Counted from the stretch's first letter, positions 16,469 to 25,352 are shown. The stretch: 40,454 nt of DNA from an uncultured Eubacteriales bacterium (GCA_900317515.1 ONHA01000024.1:1-40454); one strand, 5' to 3'. The notes: generated from the letters alone by a model not told the origin. Numbers and translations: made by a program.

Positions 16469-16503
16469 CGGAAGTATCTGAAAGCAGGTACTTCCGTTTT
16501 TTT
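16469..16503 (+). terminator. terminator of tRNA-Gly
   Basis: An 8-bp stem CGGAAGTA/TACTTCCG (16469-16476 with 16489-16496) with a 12-base loop and seven T residues. Confidence 0.85.
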
Positions 16504-16666
16504 GTGTGCCGGAGCTTCCTGGAAGTATTTTTTCGGGCTGAATCGGATGTTTTGCAGCTTGCGCTGTTCATTTTCCGAATAATAGGGTATGATAGAGAGG
16601 ACAAAGGATCGTGACAGCGGAATGGCGAGACCCCTCTTTGGAAAAACAGATGAGAGGAACTGCAAA

Positions 16667-18790
16667 ATGAAAATCGTAAGAAAGAGAGTAAGAAAGATGG
16701 TACTTCTATCAGTTGGCACACTGCTTTCGGTACTGCTTACGGCCGGGTGCGGCACGCGGCAGCCCCCGGCCGCCGATCCTGCCGGCACATCCAAAGGAGC
16801 TGACAGCGGTACGTATGCAGTAAGAACGGAACTTAAGGAGGTTTATTCGGCGGACCCGGAAAAAAAGATCGGCGTGTACGGACGCTACACGGAGCTCTCC
16901 GCGGATGGCGAGGTTCCGGAGACACTCGCCCGGGTTCTTGGCGAGGCGAATGCGCGCGCAAAGGGGGATATTGAGAGAAAGGCCGCAAAGTTTCTCGCGG
17001 AGAACGAATTCCCGGCAGCGGCGGAAGAATCCGCAGAGACGGAGCATTTCCGCTACCGCAATATTTCCCACATTGTGAACGTGACGCGGGCGGATGATGT
17101 TATATTGAGCCTGCTTGAGACGGAGATGGAGTCCGGGATCGGCGACGCCGAGGGACAGTATCCGTACGTCTCAAAGACCTGCGTCTTTCGCTCGGCGGTT
17201 TACGATACGAAGAGCGGAAGGGAGCTTGCACTCACGGATTTCCTCGCGGATGCGGGGAGCCTTACGGAACGCCTTGACGGCGCGCTTTCCAATAAATACG
17301 GAGGCAGCGGGCTCTTTACGGGCAGGGAGGTCCCGGCGTGGACTGCGGATTATCTGGGGCTGCATTTTTATTTCGACGGGAAGATGATCCCGGAAGAAAA
17401 AATGCAGGCGCTCGGAATCTATACGCGCAGAGCCGTGCATGTCTCCATTCCCTACACGGCGCTGGACGGGCCGCTTGCTGAGACGGCCGCAAAGACACCG
17501 GAAAGTTTTATCGCGGCGGTCGAGAAAAATACAGACTACGCTCTGCCGCACGACAACCGGACCATCCGCGTCTCTAAGGCATTGAATTCCGGCTATGAAC
17601 AGTACCGCATCGAGATCCGGGGCGGCGAAAAAGAGGCGGCCTGGTGGCTCGAATACGCGGATGACGAGTCGGAATACTATGTGTTCCGGGCGCAGGAGAA
17701 GTATTATTTCTATCGCCTGGAGGACAATGAGGACCGGGGATACGTGTACAGCTTCGCGAGCCCCGACGGCGGCTTTGAGCGCTTTGCGAACCAGAATGCC
17801 CAGTGCTTCGACTCGTTCTTGCACGAACTCTACCTGGCGGTTCCCTCCAATCCGGAGTGCGTCCACATGCGCGAGCGGGCGCGGAAGTTTATGGATTCCA
17901 GAAGCGGCCTTAACACGTACTACGCGCCGAACGGACATTACTCCTTTATGCCGGAGCCGGGGCGCGGGCGCACATGGCTTCATTTTGCGCTGATCGACGA
18001 TGCGCTCGCGCTTGACAGCCGCAATGTCGGTCTGAGGCTGCTGCACGAGATCAGTGCCGTGAAGCTGGATGAGCAGGGAAATGCAGGAGACGAAATAACG
18101 ATCCCGGCGGGAGAGGTGCTGCGCTTCCTCAGCGTCGACGGGGAGGGCGAACTCTACTATTACATGTCGCGGGAATACAATTCGTACAAGTCCGGGGCAA
18201 GGAACTATTACTATGACTGTGAGCTCTCCGATGGGAGCCGGGTGCGCATCGTCACCGAGTATGAAAACAGCTTTTTCGTGGACGGGATGTACATGGACCG
18301 GATCGGGGAACCTGTGACGATCGGGGCGGCGCAGTACGAGGCCGGGCTTGCCGAAATACCGGACCACTATGTCACAATCGGCGGAAAAGAGTATAAGCTG
18401 ATCCGGGATCTGTCGAACAAGACGGAATCCGGCGAGGAAATCGATTTCGCGGGCGACGTCTGGTGGGAGGTCGAAAACTATGTCGGAACCTTTACCGCGG
18501 AGGAAGGGGACGCAAAGCTCGTCATCTCCGGGAACGGGGAAGTGAGCTTTGACTATGAGGGCAAAATCTTCAAGGGACAGCTTCCCGAAAAGCGGTATTA
18601 CAACACTTATGTGCGGGTCTATATGGAGGCGGAGTATGAGAGACGCACGTTCAGCATCATCGTGCGGGAAAATCTGCCCGCGCATGATCCGTCGTTTACA
18701 AAGATTCGCTTCTACTCCGAAGGCCTGCCGGCCACGAACGAGCCTTCCCATGTGCCGCCGATCACGGTTGATCTGGTCAGGGAGCCCTGA
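16667..18790 (+). CDS. lipoprotein with RsiV-like (DUF3298-type) region
   Basis: 707 residues. A basic N-terminus and hydrophobic stretch end in the lipobox LLTAGC, so it should be a lipid-anchored surface protein. Residues 40-320 share the DUF4163/DUF3298 layout: HFRYRNISHIVNVTRADDVILSLL, AVYDTKSGRELALTDFLADAGS and a later KMIPEEKM stretch. It resembles the membrane protein at 6675-8315 in this region and again at EISAVKLDEQGNAGDEITIPAG. A further 200 residues at the C-terminus (DHYVTIGGKEYKLIRDLSNK onward) are absent from that paralogue. The ATG at 16667 has GAGGAA and begins the signal peptide; upstream in-frame codons do not. A TATGAT box at 16588-16593 is a possible -10. Function unknown. 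Confidence 0.65.
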   Translation: MKIVRKRVRKMVLLSVGTLLSVLLTAGCGTRQPPAADPAGTSKGADSGTYAVRTELKEVYSADPEKKIGVYGRYTELSADGEVPETLARVLGEANARAKGDIERKAAKFLAENEFPAAAEESAETEHFRYRNISHIVNVTRADDVILSLLETEMESGIGDAEGQYPYVSKTCVFRSAVYDTKSGRELALTDFLADAGSLTERLDGALSNKYGGSGLFTGREVPAWTADYLGLHFYFDGKMIPEEKMQALGIYTRRAVHVSIPYTALDGPLAETAAKTPESFIAAVEKNTDYALPHDNRTIRVSKALNSGYEQYRIEIRGGEKEAAWWLEYADDESEYYVFRAQEKYYFYRLEDNEDRGYVYSFASPDGGFERFANQNAQCFDSFLHELYLAVPSNPECVHMRERARKFMDSRSGLNTYYAPNGHYSFMPEPGRGRTWLHFALIDDALALDSRNVGLRLLHEISAVKLDEQGNAGDEITIPAGEVLRFLSVDGEGELYYYMSREYNSYKSGARNYYYDCELSDGSRVRIVTEYENSFFVDGMYMDRIGEPVTIGAAQYEAGLAEIPDHYVTIGGKEYKLIRDLSNKTESGEEIDFAGDVWWEVENYVGTFTAEEGDAKLVISGNGEVSFDYEGKIFKGQLPEKRYYNTYVRVYMEAEYERRTFSIIVRENLPAHDPSFTKIRFYSEGLPATNEPSHVPPITVDLVREP

Positions 18791-18799
18791 TTTCCTCCC

Positions 18800-18977
18800 T
18801 GGATTTGCGTGCTTTCCGGGGGTGCTGAGCACCCCCATTCGCAGCCGACTTTGTCGGCTGCTTCATGAGGCGGCCAGAGGCGTTTCACGCCTTGTCCGCC
18901 CCCGGAAAGCCCGCAAATCCCTTCCGGAAAGCAAGCTTTCCCCCTTGGATTTGCGTGCTTTCCGGGGGTGCTGAGCA
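18800..18977. repeat. composite repeat: two direct copies and one inverted copy
   Basis: A 32-base unit beginning TGGATTTGCGTGCTTTCCGG occurs identically at 18800-18831 and 18946-18977. Near 18899-18920 a diverged inverted copy occurs. Between them lie strong hairpins (GCAGCCGAC/GTCGGCTGC, and GGCGG...CCGCC). The arrangement resembles a REP/BIME-type cluster or the remnant of a small palindromic element. It fills the gap between the lipoprotein gene and the T-box promoter, and no gene is seen there. Confidence 0.75.
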
Positions 18978-18991
18978 ATTACATTTTTTAG

Positions 18992-19020
18992 TTGACATGA
19001 CGAATTGTATCTGCTAAAAT
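18992..19020 (+). promoter_or_regulatory. promoter of the trpB T-box unit
   Basis: Perfect TTGACA (18992-18997), a 17-base spacer and TAAAAT (19015-19020). Confidence 0.85.
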
Positions 19021-19039
19021 GCAATCTAAGTTATAAAAC

Positions 19040-19301
19040 TTGACAAACCTGTGATGAAGAGGAGTACTTTCATTTTACGGCACAGAGAGCTGCGGGGGCT
19101 GAGATCGCGGCGCGCGGGATGGGAGGAAATGGGCTTCGGAGGGCGAACCGAACCGGCGACGGTAGGGGAGACGGAGTGGGAACTCCGTGAACAACATCCT
19201 GCATATGCAAGTATGCGTGAGAGGGCGGAATTTCCGCCAAGTTGGGTGGCACCGCAGGAGATTATTCCCCTGTCCCGACAGTATCGGGACAGGGTTTTTT
19301 T
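19040..19301 (+). promoter_or_regulatory. tryptophan T-box leader
   Basis: Leader RNA that senses uncharged tRNA. The AGTA box is at 19063-19066. The distal stem I hairpin is GCTGCG/CGCGGC (19089-19094 with 19106-19111). GAAATGGGCTTCGGAG places the triplet TGG (19130-19132) in the specifier position just before the conserved CUCCGGAG-like block. The antiterminator bulge reads GGGTGGCACCGC, and its UGGC (19247-19250) would pair with tRNA ending GCCA, which fits the G discriminator of bacterial tRNA-Trp. The terminator is an 11-bp stem (19268-19278 with 19284-19294) plus seven T. Both specificity signals agree on tryptophan. Confidence 0.92.
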
Positions 19302-19356
19302 GTGTGAAAATGTACCTGTCCGGGACTCAGCACTATTTTTTAAGGAGGGACCAAAG

Positions 19357-20733
19357 ATGTCCGAAGAAATGAAAATCCCCTACAAGATCTATCTGACCGA
19401 AGACGAGATGCCGAAGGATTGGTACAATGTCCGCGCCGACATGAAAAAGAAGCCGGCGCCGCTTCTTAACCCGGGAACCGGCCAGCCGATGACGGCCGCC
19501 GAGCTCGAAGGGGTATTCTGCAAGGAGCTGGTTGAGCAGGAGCTGGATGAGACCAACCGCTTCATCCCGATCCCGGATGAGATCCGTGATTTCTATAAGA
19601 TGTACCGCCCGTCGCCGCTGGTCCGCGCATACTGCCTTGAGAAGAAGCTCGGGACACCGGCTAAGATCTATTACAAATTCGAGGGCAACAATACCTCGGG
19701 TTCCCACAAGCTGAATTCCGCGATTGCCCAGGCCTACTACGCAAAGAAGCAGGGGCTCAAGGGCGTCACGACCGAGACCGGTGCCGGCCAGTGGGGCACG
19801 GCCCTCTCCATGGCCTGCTCCTATTTTGATCTCGACTGCAAGGTCTACATGGTCAAGGTCTCCTACGAGCAGAAGCCGTTCCGCCGCGAAGTGATGCGGA
19901 CCTACGGCGCCTCCGTCACGCCGTCCCCGTCGATGACGACCGAGGTCGGCAGAAAGATCCTCGCGGAGCACCCGGGCACGACCGGCAGCCTTGGCTGCGC
20001 GATCTCCGAGGCGGTCGAGGATGCTGTCACCCATGAGGGCTATCGCTACGTGCTCGGATCGGTCCTGAACCAGGTCCTGCTGCACCAGAGCGTGATCGGC
20101 TGCGAGACCAAGGCGGCGCTTGACAAGTACGGCATCAAGCCGGACATGATCATCGGCTGCGCGGGCGGCGGCTCCAACCTCGGCGGCCTCATCTCCCCGT
20201 TCATGGGCGAGAAGCTCCGCGGCGAGGCTGATTACGACATCGTTGCGGTTGAGCCGGCAAGCTGCCCGAGCCTGACCCGCGGCGTCTACGCCTACGATTT
20301 CTGCGACACCGGCAAGGTCTGCCCGCTCGCGAAGATGTACACGCTTGGCAGCGGCTTCATCCCGTCCCCGAACCATGCGGGCGGCCTCCGCTACCACGGC
20401 ATGAGCCCGGTTCTCTCCGAGCTCTACGACCAGGGCATGATGCGGGCCGTCAGCGTCGAGCAGACGTCCGTCTTCGAGGCCGCTGAGATGTTCGCAAGGG
20501 TCGAGGGCATCCTTCCGGCACCGGAGAGCTCGCACGCGATCCGCGTGGCGATCGACGAGGCCTTAAAGTGCAAGGAGACCGGCGAGGAGAAGACGATCGT
20601 CTTCGGTCTCACCGGAACCGGCTACTTCGATATGGTCGCCTACGAGAAGTTCCACAACGGCGAGATGGTGGACTTCATCCCGAGCGACGAGGAGCTTCAG
20701 GCAAGCTTTGCGACGCTTCCGAAGCTCGGCTGA
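19357..20733 (+). CDS. trpB: tryptophan synthase beta chain, TrpB2 type
   Basis: PLP enzyme that joins indole and serine to give tryptophan. The 458-residue length, longer than the TrpB1 form of about 400, and the N-terminal YLTEDEMPKDWYNVRADM block mark the TrpB2 class. This class often lacks a TrpA partner. The PLP lysine is in NNTSGSHKLNSA, the phosphate loop is CAGGGSNLGG and the glutamate region is TETGAGQWGTA. The ATG at 19357 has AAGGAGG; the frame is open further upstream but that sequence is the T-box. No trpA or other trp gene is adjacent, and a terminator hairpin follows. Regulation by tRNA-Trp charging is clear from the leader. Confidence 0.95.
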   Translation: MSEEMKIPYKIYLTEDEMPKDWYNVRADMKKKPAPLLNPGTGQPMTAAELEGVFCKELVEQELDETNRFIPIPDEIRDFYKMYRPSPLVRAYCLEKKLGTPAKIYYKFEGNNTSGSHKLNSAIAQAYYAKKQGLKGVTTETGAGQWGTALSMACSYFDLDCKVYMVKVSYEQKPFRREVMRTYGASVTPSPSMTTEVGRKILAEHPGTTGSLGCAISEAVEDAVTHEGYRYVLGSVLNQVLLHQSVIGCETKAALDKYGIKPDMIIGCAGGGSNLGGLISPFMGEKLRGEADYDIVAVEPASCPSLTRGVYAYDFCDTGKVCPLAKMYTLGSGFIPSPNHAGGLRYHGMSPVLSELYDQGMMRAVSVEQTSVFEAAEMFARVEGILPAPESSHAIRVAIDEALKCKETGEEKTIVFGLTGTGYFDMVAYEKFHNGEMVDFIPSDEELQASFATLPKLG

Positions 20734-20746
20734 AAATGATGAAAGC

Positions 20747-20781
20747 GGGACCCGGGGCGGCTTTGCTCCGGGTCCCCGTTT
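20747..20781 (+). terminator. terminator after trpB
   Basis: A 9-bp perfect stem GGGACCCGG/CCGGGTCCC (20747-20755 with 20768-20776) followed by CGTTTTA. The U-tract is short, so some read-through into trmL is possible. Confidence 0.65.
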
Positions 20782-20803
20782 TAGAGAGGGGTTTATCATA
20801 CAT

Positions 20804-21304
20804 ATGCTGAATATCGTGCTTCATGAGCCGGAAATCCCGAGCAACACCGGGAACATCGGAAGAACCTGCGTCGCCTCCGGCACGGCGCTCCACCTCATTC
20901 ACCCGCTGGGCTTTGCGCTCTCCGAGCACAACCTCAAAAGGGCGGGGATGGATTACTGGAAGCGGCTCAACGTGTCGGAGTACGGAAGCTACCGGGACTT
21001 CCTCGGGAAGAATCCGGGAGCCCGCATCTGGTACGCGACCACCAAGGGGAGAAAGACCTATGCGGAGGCGGATTTTCGGGACGGGGACTTCATCATGTTC
21101 GGTAAGGAGAGCGCGGGCATCCCGGAGGAGATCCTGATCGAACATCCCGAACGATGCATACGGATACCGATGCTCGCGGAGGAGCGATCCCTCAATCTCG
21201 CCAATTCCGTCGCAATCGTGCTCTACGAGGCTTTAAGGCAGAATGATTTCCCGGGCCTTCAAGGCGAGGGACAGCTGCACCGCCTCAAATGGAAGGAGAT
21301 TTAA
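20804..21304 (+). CDS. trmL: tRNA (cytidine(34)-2'-O)-methyltransferase
   Basis: SPOUT-class enzyme that methylates the wobble ribose of tRNA-Leu isoacceptors. 166 residues, close to the normal 155-160. The family motifs are present: LHEPEIPSNTGNIGRTC (motif 1 with N-x-G-x-x-x-R), FGKESAGIPEEIL (motif 2) and RSLNLANSVAIVLYEALRQ (motif 3 with the S-L-N-x-x-x-S knot). The ATG at 20804 starts the conserved MLNIVLHEPEIP; an upstream in-frame ATG overlaps the trpB terminator. The SGNH gene begins one base after its stop. Confidence 0.93.
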   Translation: MLNIVLHEPEIPSNTGNIGRTCVASGTALHLIHPLGFALSEHNLKRAGMDYWKRLNVSEYGSYRDFLGKNPGARIWYATTKGRKTYAEADFRDGDFIMFGKESAGIPEEILIEHPERCIRIPMLAEERSLNLANSVAIVLYEALRQNDFPGLQGEGQLHRLKWKEI

Positions 21305-21305
21305 A

Positions 21306-21890
21306 ATGAAAATCCTGTGCTACGGCGACTCCAACACCTACGGCTATGATCCGCGCCTCGGGACGAGCGGGAGACTGCCGAAAAATGCCCGGTGGACCGG
21401 CCTTCTGGACGCTCTTCCGGGCGTCACGGTCATAAACGAGGGGCTGAACGGGAGGACATTTCCCGCAGCGGCGGGGGCCTTTCGCTATCTGGAACGGATC
21501 CTCAGCGAGCATGGTGACGCGGACATCGTGACCGTCATGCTCGGGACCAACGACCTCTTTATGATGCGGAGCGTGAGCGCCGAGGCCATAGCCGAGCGGG
21601 CGGCGGTCATGTTCGACCGGGTGCCGGCGCTGGCGTCTCCGCGGACGATCCTCATCTGTCCGCCGCAGCCGGAGACCATGCGGGGCGGCTTTTACGAGCG
21701 GATCCTCTATGCCGCTGCCGCGCTGCCGGCCTGCCTCAAGGCACGGGCGGAGGACGCAGGCGCGCGTTTCATCGATGCCGGGCAGTGGCGGATCCCGCAG
21801 TATCCGGGAGATGTTCATTTTACGGAGGAAGGACACAGAATATTTGCGGAAAGGCTCGCAGAAGTGCTGAAAATCGGGCCTCTTTCGTGA
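21306..21890 (+). CDS. SGNH/GDSL-family hydrolase
   Basis: 194-residue esterase/acetylhydrolase-type protein with no signal peptide. Block I is ILCYGDSNTYGYDP (nucleophile Ser), block II has NEGLNGRTF (Gly), block III is MLGTNDLF (Asn) and block V is GDVHFTEEGH (Asp and His). This is the arylesterase-like branch that includes TesA-related and acetyl-xylan esterase proteins. Substrate cannot be assigned. AAGGAG lies before the ATG at 21306, inside the end of trmL, so the two are likely cotranscribed. Confidence 0.88.
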   Translation: MKILCYGDSNTYGYDPRLGTSGRLPKNARWTGLLDALPGVTVINEGLNGRTFPAAAGAFRYLERILSEHGDADIVTVMLGTNDLFMMRSVSAEAIAERAAVMFDRVPALASPRTILICPPQPETMRGGFYERILYAAAALPACLKARAEDAGARFIDAGQWRIPQYPGDVHFTEEGHRIFAERLAEVLKIGPLS

Positions 21891-21906
21891 AATATACCCG
21901 TTTTGA

Positions 21907-21935
21907 TTGAAAAGAAAAGGAATCTATTATATAAT
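21907..21935 (+). promoter_or_regulatory. promoter of pgi
   Basis: TTGAAA (21907-21912), a 17-base spacer and perfect TATAAT (21930-21935), about 35 bases before the start codon. Confidence 0.85.
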
Positions 21936-21978
21936 ACTCATAGTGCTTTTTATTTTAATTCAAAGGAGTGATGCCGGT

Positions 21979-23559
21979 ATGAAATGGGAAAATTTTTCGA
22001 AACTGGATGTCTTTAAGAAGCTCGGGGAGCTTGCCCCGGTCAATGTGAAGTCCGTGATGAGCGGCGAGTCCGGCGCGGAGCGCGTTAAGAATTACAAGGC
22101 TCCGATGGCGGAGGGCATGGTCTACAGCTACGCAGCCAAGGCGGTCGATGATGACGTCCTTGCGGCGCTGCAGGAGCTCGCCGACGAGGCGGAACTGACC
22201 GAGAAGTATGCGGCCCTCTATGGCGGCGAGCGCATCAACACGGGCGAGAACCGCTGCGTCCTGCATCAGCTCTGCCGCGGCCAGCTCGGCGGCGACGTGG
22301 TTGTGGACGGTGTCAACAAGCGTGAGTTCTACGTCGAGCAGCAGAAGCGCGCGGCGGAATTCGCGAAGAAGGTTCACGCCGGCGAGATCGCCAATGAAGC
22401 CGGTGAGAAGTTCACGACGGTCGTTCAGATCGGTATCGGCGGCAGCGACCTCGGCCCGCGCGCCCTCTATCTCGCTCTCGAGAGCTGGGCAAAGGCCAAC
22501 AAGACCCTGCTCATGGATGCGAAGTTCATCAGCAACGTCGACCCGGACGATGCCTCCGCGATCCTCGCGCAGATCGATGTCGCGCATTCGATCTTCGTGC
22601 TGGTCTCCAAGTCCGGCACAACGCTCGAGACGCTGACCAACGAGTCCTTCGTCAAGAACGCCATCAAGGAAGCCGGTCTTGACCCGTCCAGGCACATGAT
22701 CGCGGTCACCTCCGATGCTTCTCCGCTCGCCAACAACCCGGATTACCTCGATTCCTTCTACATGGACGACTACATCGGCGGCCGCTACTCCGCGACCTCC
22801 ATGGTCGGCGGCGCGATCCTCTCGCTCGCATTCGGCCCGGACGTCTTTGCACGTATCCTTGACGGTGCGGCAGCGGAAGATGCCCTCGCCAAGAATCCGG
22901 ATATTAAGGAAAATGCAGCCCTCCTCGATGCCCTGATCGGCGTCTACGAGCGCAACTTCCTGGGCTACGGCATGACGGCGGTCCTTCCGTATTCGCAGGC
23001 TCTGTCCCGCTTCCCGGCTCATCTGCAGCAGCTTGACATGGAGTCCAACGGCAAGTCCGTGAACCGCTTCGGTGAGCCGATCGACTACGTGACCGGTCCG
23101 GTCATCTTCGGCGAGCCCGGCACGAACGGCCAGCACTCCTTCTACCAGCTGCTCCACCAGGGCACCAACATCATCCCGCTGCAGTTTATCGGCTTCAAGC
23201 ACAACCAGATGGACAACGACGTGGTGATCCAGGGCACGACCAGCCAGCAGAAGCTCTCCGCGAACGTTGCGGCCCAGATCGTCGCATTCGCATGCGGCAA
23301 GGACAGCGACAACAGGAACAAGTACTTCGAGGGCAACCGCCCGTCGTCCATCATCGTGGCCGACAAGCTGACCCCGGAGGTTCTCGGCGCACTGCTTGCG
23401 CATTTCGAGAACAAGGTCATGTTCCAGGGCTTCGTATGGAACGTCAACAGCTTCGACCAGGAGGGCGTCCAGCTCGGCAAGGTTCTTGCGAAGGCGGTCC
23501 TCGCGCAGCAGACAGAGGGTGCTCTCACGGAGTACAGCAAGCTTCTGGGGATCTTCTGA
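21979..23559 (+). CDS. pgi: glucose-6-phosphate isomerase
   Basis: Interconverts glucose-6-phosphate and fructose-6-phosphate in glycolysis. 526 residues, so of the long bacterial/eukaryotic type rather than the 450-residue Bacillus type. Motifs: QIGIGGSDLGPRAL, the sugar-phosphate loop VSKSGTTLETLTN, GGRYSATSMVGG, and GTNGQHSFYQLLHQG with the conserved catalytic His region. The ATG at 21979 has AAGGAG at good spacing; in-frame codons upstream belong to the promoter region. It has its own promoter and a strong terminator. Confidence 0.96.
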   Translation: MKWENFSKLDVFKKLGELAPVNVKSVMSGESGAERVKNYKAPMAEGMVYSYAAKAVDDDVLAALQELADEAELTEKYAALYGGERINTGENRCVLHQLCRGQLGGDVVVDGVNKREFYVEQQKRAAEFAKKVHAGEIANEAGEKFTTVVQIGIGGSDLGPRALYLALESWAKANKTLLMDAKFISNVDPDDASAILAQIDVAHSIFVLVSKSGTTLETLTNESFVKNAIKEAGLDPSRHMIAVTSDASPLANNPDYLDSFYMDDYIGGRYSATSMVGGAILSLAFGPDVFARILDGAAAEDALAKNPDIKENAALLDALIGVYERNFLGYGMTAVLPYSQALSRFPAHLQQLDMESNGKSVNRFGEPIDYVTGPVIFGEPGTNGQHSFYQLLHQGTNIIPLQFIGFKHNQMDNDVVIQGTTSQQKLSANVAAQIVAFACGKDSDNRNKYFEGNRPSSIIVADKLTPEVLGALLAHFENKVMFQGFVWNVNSFDQEGVQLGKVLAKAVLAQQTEGALTEYSKLLGIF

Positions 23560-23592
23560 CCCGGTTTGAAAACCTGACAGCGTGATTTGAGG

Positions 23593-23622
23593 GGCGGCTT
23601 CCGGGAGGAGGCCGCCTTTTTT
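23593..23622 (+). terminator. terminator after pgi
   Basis: GGCGGC/GCCGCC stem (23593-23598 with 23611-23616), partly extendable into the loop, then six T residues. Confidence 0.85.
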
Positions 23623-23637
23623 ATGCACCTTGAGGGT

Positions 23638-23728
23638 TCAACGCCTGAGGGACGGTTCTGACGCCGGCGAAGGGACAGTCCCCACAACGGCGAAGGGACA
23701 GTCCCCACAACGGCGTCAGAACCGTCCC
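23638..23728. repeat. GGGACGGTTCT palindromic element, copy 2, with internal tandem repeat
   Basis: An 18-bp perfect inverted repeat (23649-23666 with 23711-23728) encloses two identical 23-base tandem units (23665-23687 and 23688-23710), each containing GGGACAGTCCCC, itself a palindrome. The left end TTCAACGCCTGAGGGACGG matches the left ends of copies 1 and 3. It lies between the pgi terminator and malQ. Confidence 0.9.
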
Positions 23729-23808
23729 CAAAACGGCGCTTTCATTTCAGGCCAAACTATGGTAGAATTATCATTTAGAGGATTTTATTATCAAGGAGGG
23801 TATATATC

Positions 23809-25338
23809 ATGCGCGAAAGCGGAATATTGTGCCCGGTCTCGTCACTTTCTTCGAAGTACGGGATCGGCTGCTTCTCTAAGGAAGCCTATGAGTTTGTGGA
23901 TTTCCTCGCGGAGTCCGGCCAGAGCTACTGGCAGGTCCTCCCGTTCGGCCCGACCGGATACGGAGACTCGCCCTACCAGAGCTTCTCGGCCTTTGCGGGC
24001 AACCCGTATTTCATCGACCCGGAAACCCTGGTGAAAGACGGGCTCTTGCATGAAAATGAAGTGCGCGACTTTCATTTCGGGTCCGACCCGGAGCGGGTCG
24101 ACTACGGCGCGCTCTACAACAGCCGCTTCGTCCTTCTGGAGCTCGCATTCCAGCGCTTCGTGAACAGCCCTGACGAGGACTACGAGGAATTCAAGTCAAA
24201 ACACGCCTTCTGGCTCGAGGACTACGGTCTCTACATGGCCCTTAAAGCCGCAAACGCCGGCAAGGCATGGACGGACTGGGACGACGACATCAAGAAACGC
24301 GACCCGAAGGCCCTCGCTGCAGCCAGACTCGAGTACTCCGACACCATCGAGTTCTACTGCTTCCAGCAGTATGAGTTCTTCAAACAGTGGGCGAAGCTCA
24401 GGAAATACGCCAACGATCTGGGCGTAAAAATCATCGGCGACATCGCCTTCTACACCTCCGCGGACAGCGCGGACACCTGGGCTAACCCGGAAATCTTCCT
24501 CATGGACGAGGACTGCCTGCCGACCAAGGTCGCGGGGTGCCCGCCGGATGCATTTTCCGCCGACGGCCAGCTCTGGGGCAACCCGATCTACAACTGGAAA
24601 TACCTAAAGAAAACCAAGTACGAGTGGTGGATCCGCCGCATTGCGAACACGTTCGAGCTGGTGGACACGCTGAGAGTCGACCATTTCCGGGCGTTTGACG
24701 AGTATTACGAGATCCCGTACGGGGACGAGACCGCGAAAAACGGCAAGTGGGTCAAGGGCCCGGGCCTCGGTCTCTTCCGGGAAATGAAAAAGCAGCTCGG
24801 CGAACTCCACATCATCGCCGAGGACCTCGGCTACATCACGCCGAGCGTGAGAAAGCTGCTCAAGGATTCCGGCTTCCCGGGCATGAAGGTGCTGCAGTTC
24901 GCGTTTGACTCCCGCGAGGAGTCCGACTACCTGCCCTACAACTATGAGCACAACTGCGTCGTCTACACGGGCACCCACGACAACGAGACGACCCGCGGCT
25001 GGATCGAGTCCATCCCGGATGCGGACCGCGATTTCGCCCGCCGCTACATCGGCTCCATCTTCACCGATTACGGCCAGTTCACATGGGATTTCATCCGCAC
25101 GGCCCAGGCTTCCGTCGCTGACCTCTGCATCGTTCCGATCCAGGACTATCTGGTCAAGGACAACAGCGCGCGGATCAACCATCCGTCGACGACCGGGACC
25201 AACTGGCAGTGGCGCATGCGCCCGAATGAGCTCTCGAAGGAGCTTTCAAAGAGCATTTTCAATATGACAAAGCTGTATGGCCGTCTTCCGAAGAAGAAAG
25301 AGCCGGAAGCCGAAAAAACAGCCGAAAAAGAAGCGTAA
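23809..25338 (+). CDS. malQ: 4-alpha-glucanotransferase (GH77)
   Basis: Amylomaltase that transfers alpha-1,4-glucan chains between maltodextrins; cytoplasmic. 509 residues, normal for the family. ESGILCPVSSLSSKYGIGCF opens the barrel, LPFGPTGYGDSPYQSFSAFA is the usual early block, and the catalytic triad is visible in DTLRVDHFRAFDEYYEIP (nucleophile Asp), HIIAEDLGYITP (acid/base Glu) and YTGTHDNETTRGW (third acid). AAGGAGG lies upstream of the ATG. A TAGAAT at 23763-23768 is a possible -10 with a poor -35. The C-terminal 15 residues are Lys/Glu-rich. No other maltodextrin gene is beside it. Confidence 0.96.
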   Translation: MRESGILCPVSSLSSKYGIGCFSKEAYEFVDFLAESGQSYWQVLPFGPTGYGDSPYQSFSAFAGNPYFIDPETLVKDGLLHENEVRDFHFGSDPERVDYGALYNSRFVLLELAFQRFVNSPDEDYEEFKSKHAFWLEDYGLYMALKAANAGKAWTDWDDDIKKRDPKALAAARLEYSDTIEFYCFQQYEFFKQWAKLRKYANDLGVKIIGDIAFYTSADSADTWANPEIFLMDEDCLPTKVAGCPPDAFSADGQLWGNPIYNWKYLKKTKYEWWIRRIANTFELVDTLRVDHFRAFDEYYEIPYGDETAKNGKWVKGPGLGLFREMKKQLGELHIIAEDLGYITPSVRKLLKDSGFPGMKVLQFAFDSREESDYLPYNYEHNCVVYTGTHDNETTRGWIESIPDADRDFARRYIGSIFTDYGQFTWDFIRTAQASVADLCIVPIQDYLVKDNSARINHPSTTGTNWQWRMRPNELSKELSKSIFNMTKLYGRLPKKKEPEAEKTAEKEA

Positions 25339-25352
25339 AGAAAATACAAACA

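Noticed and set aside
19051-19356. Upstream extension of trpB starting at ATG 19051
   Set aside because: This stretch is the T-box leader and its terminator; the real start at 19357 has AAGGAGG and the normal TrpB2 N-terminus.
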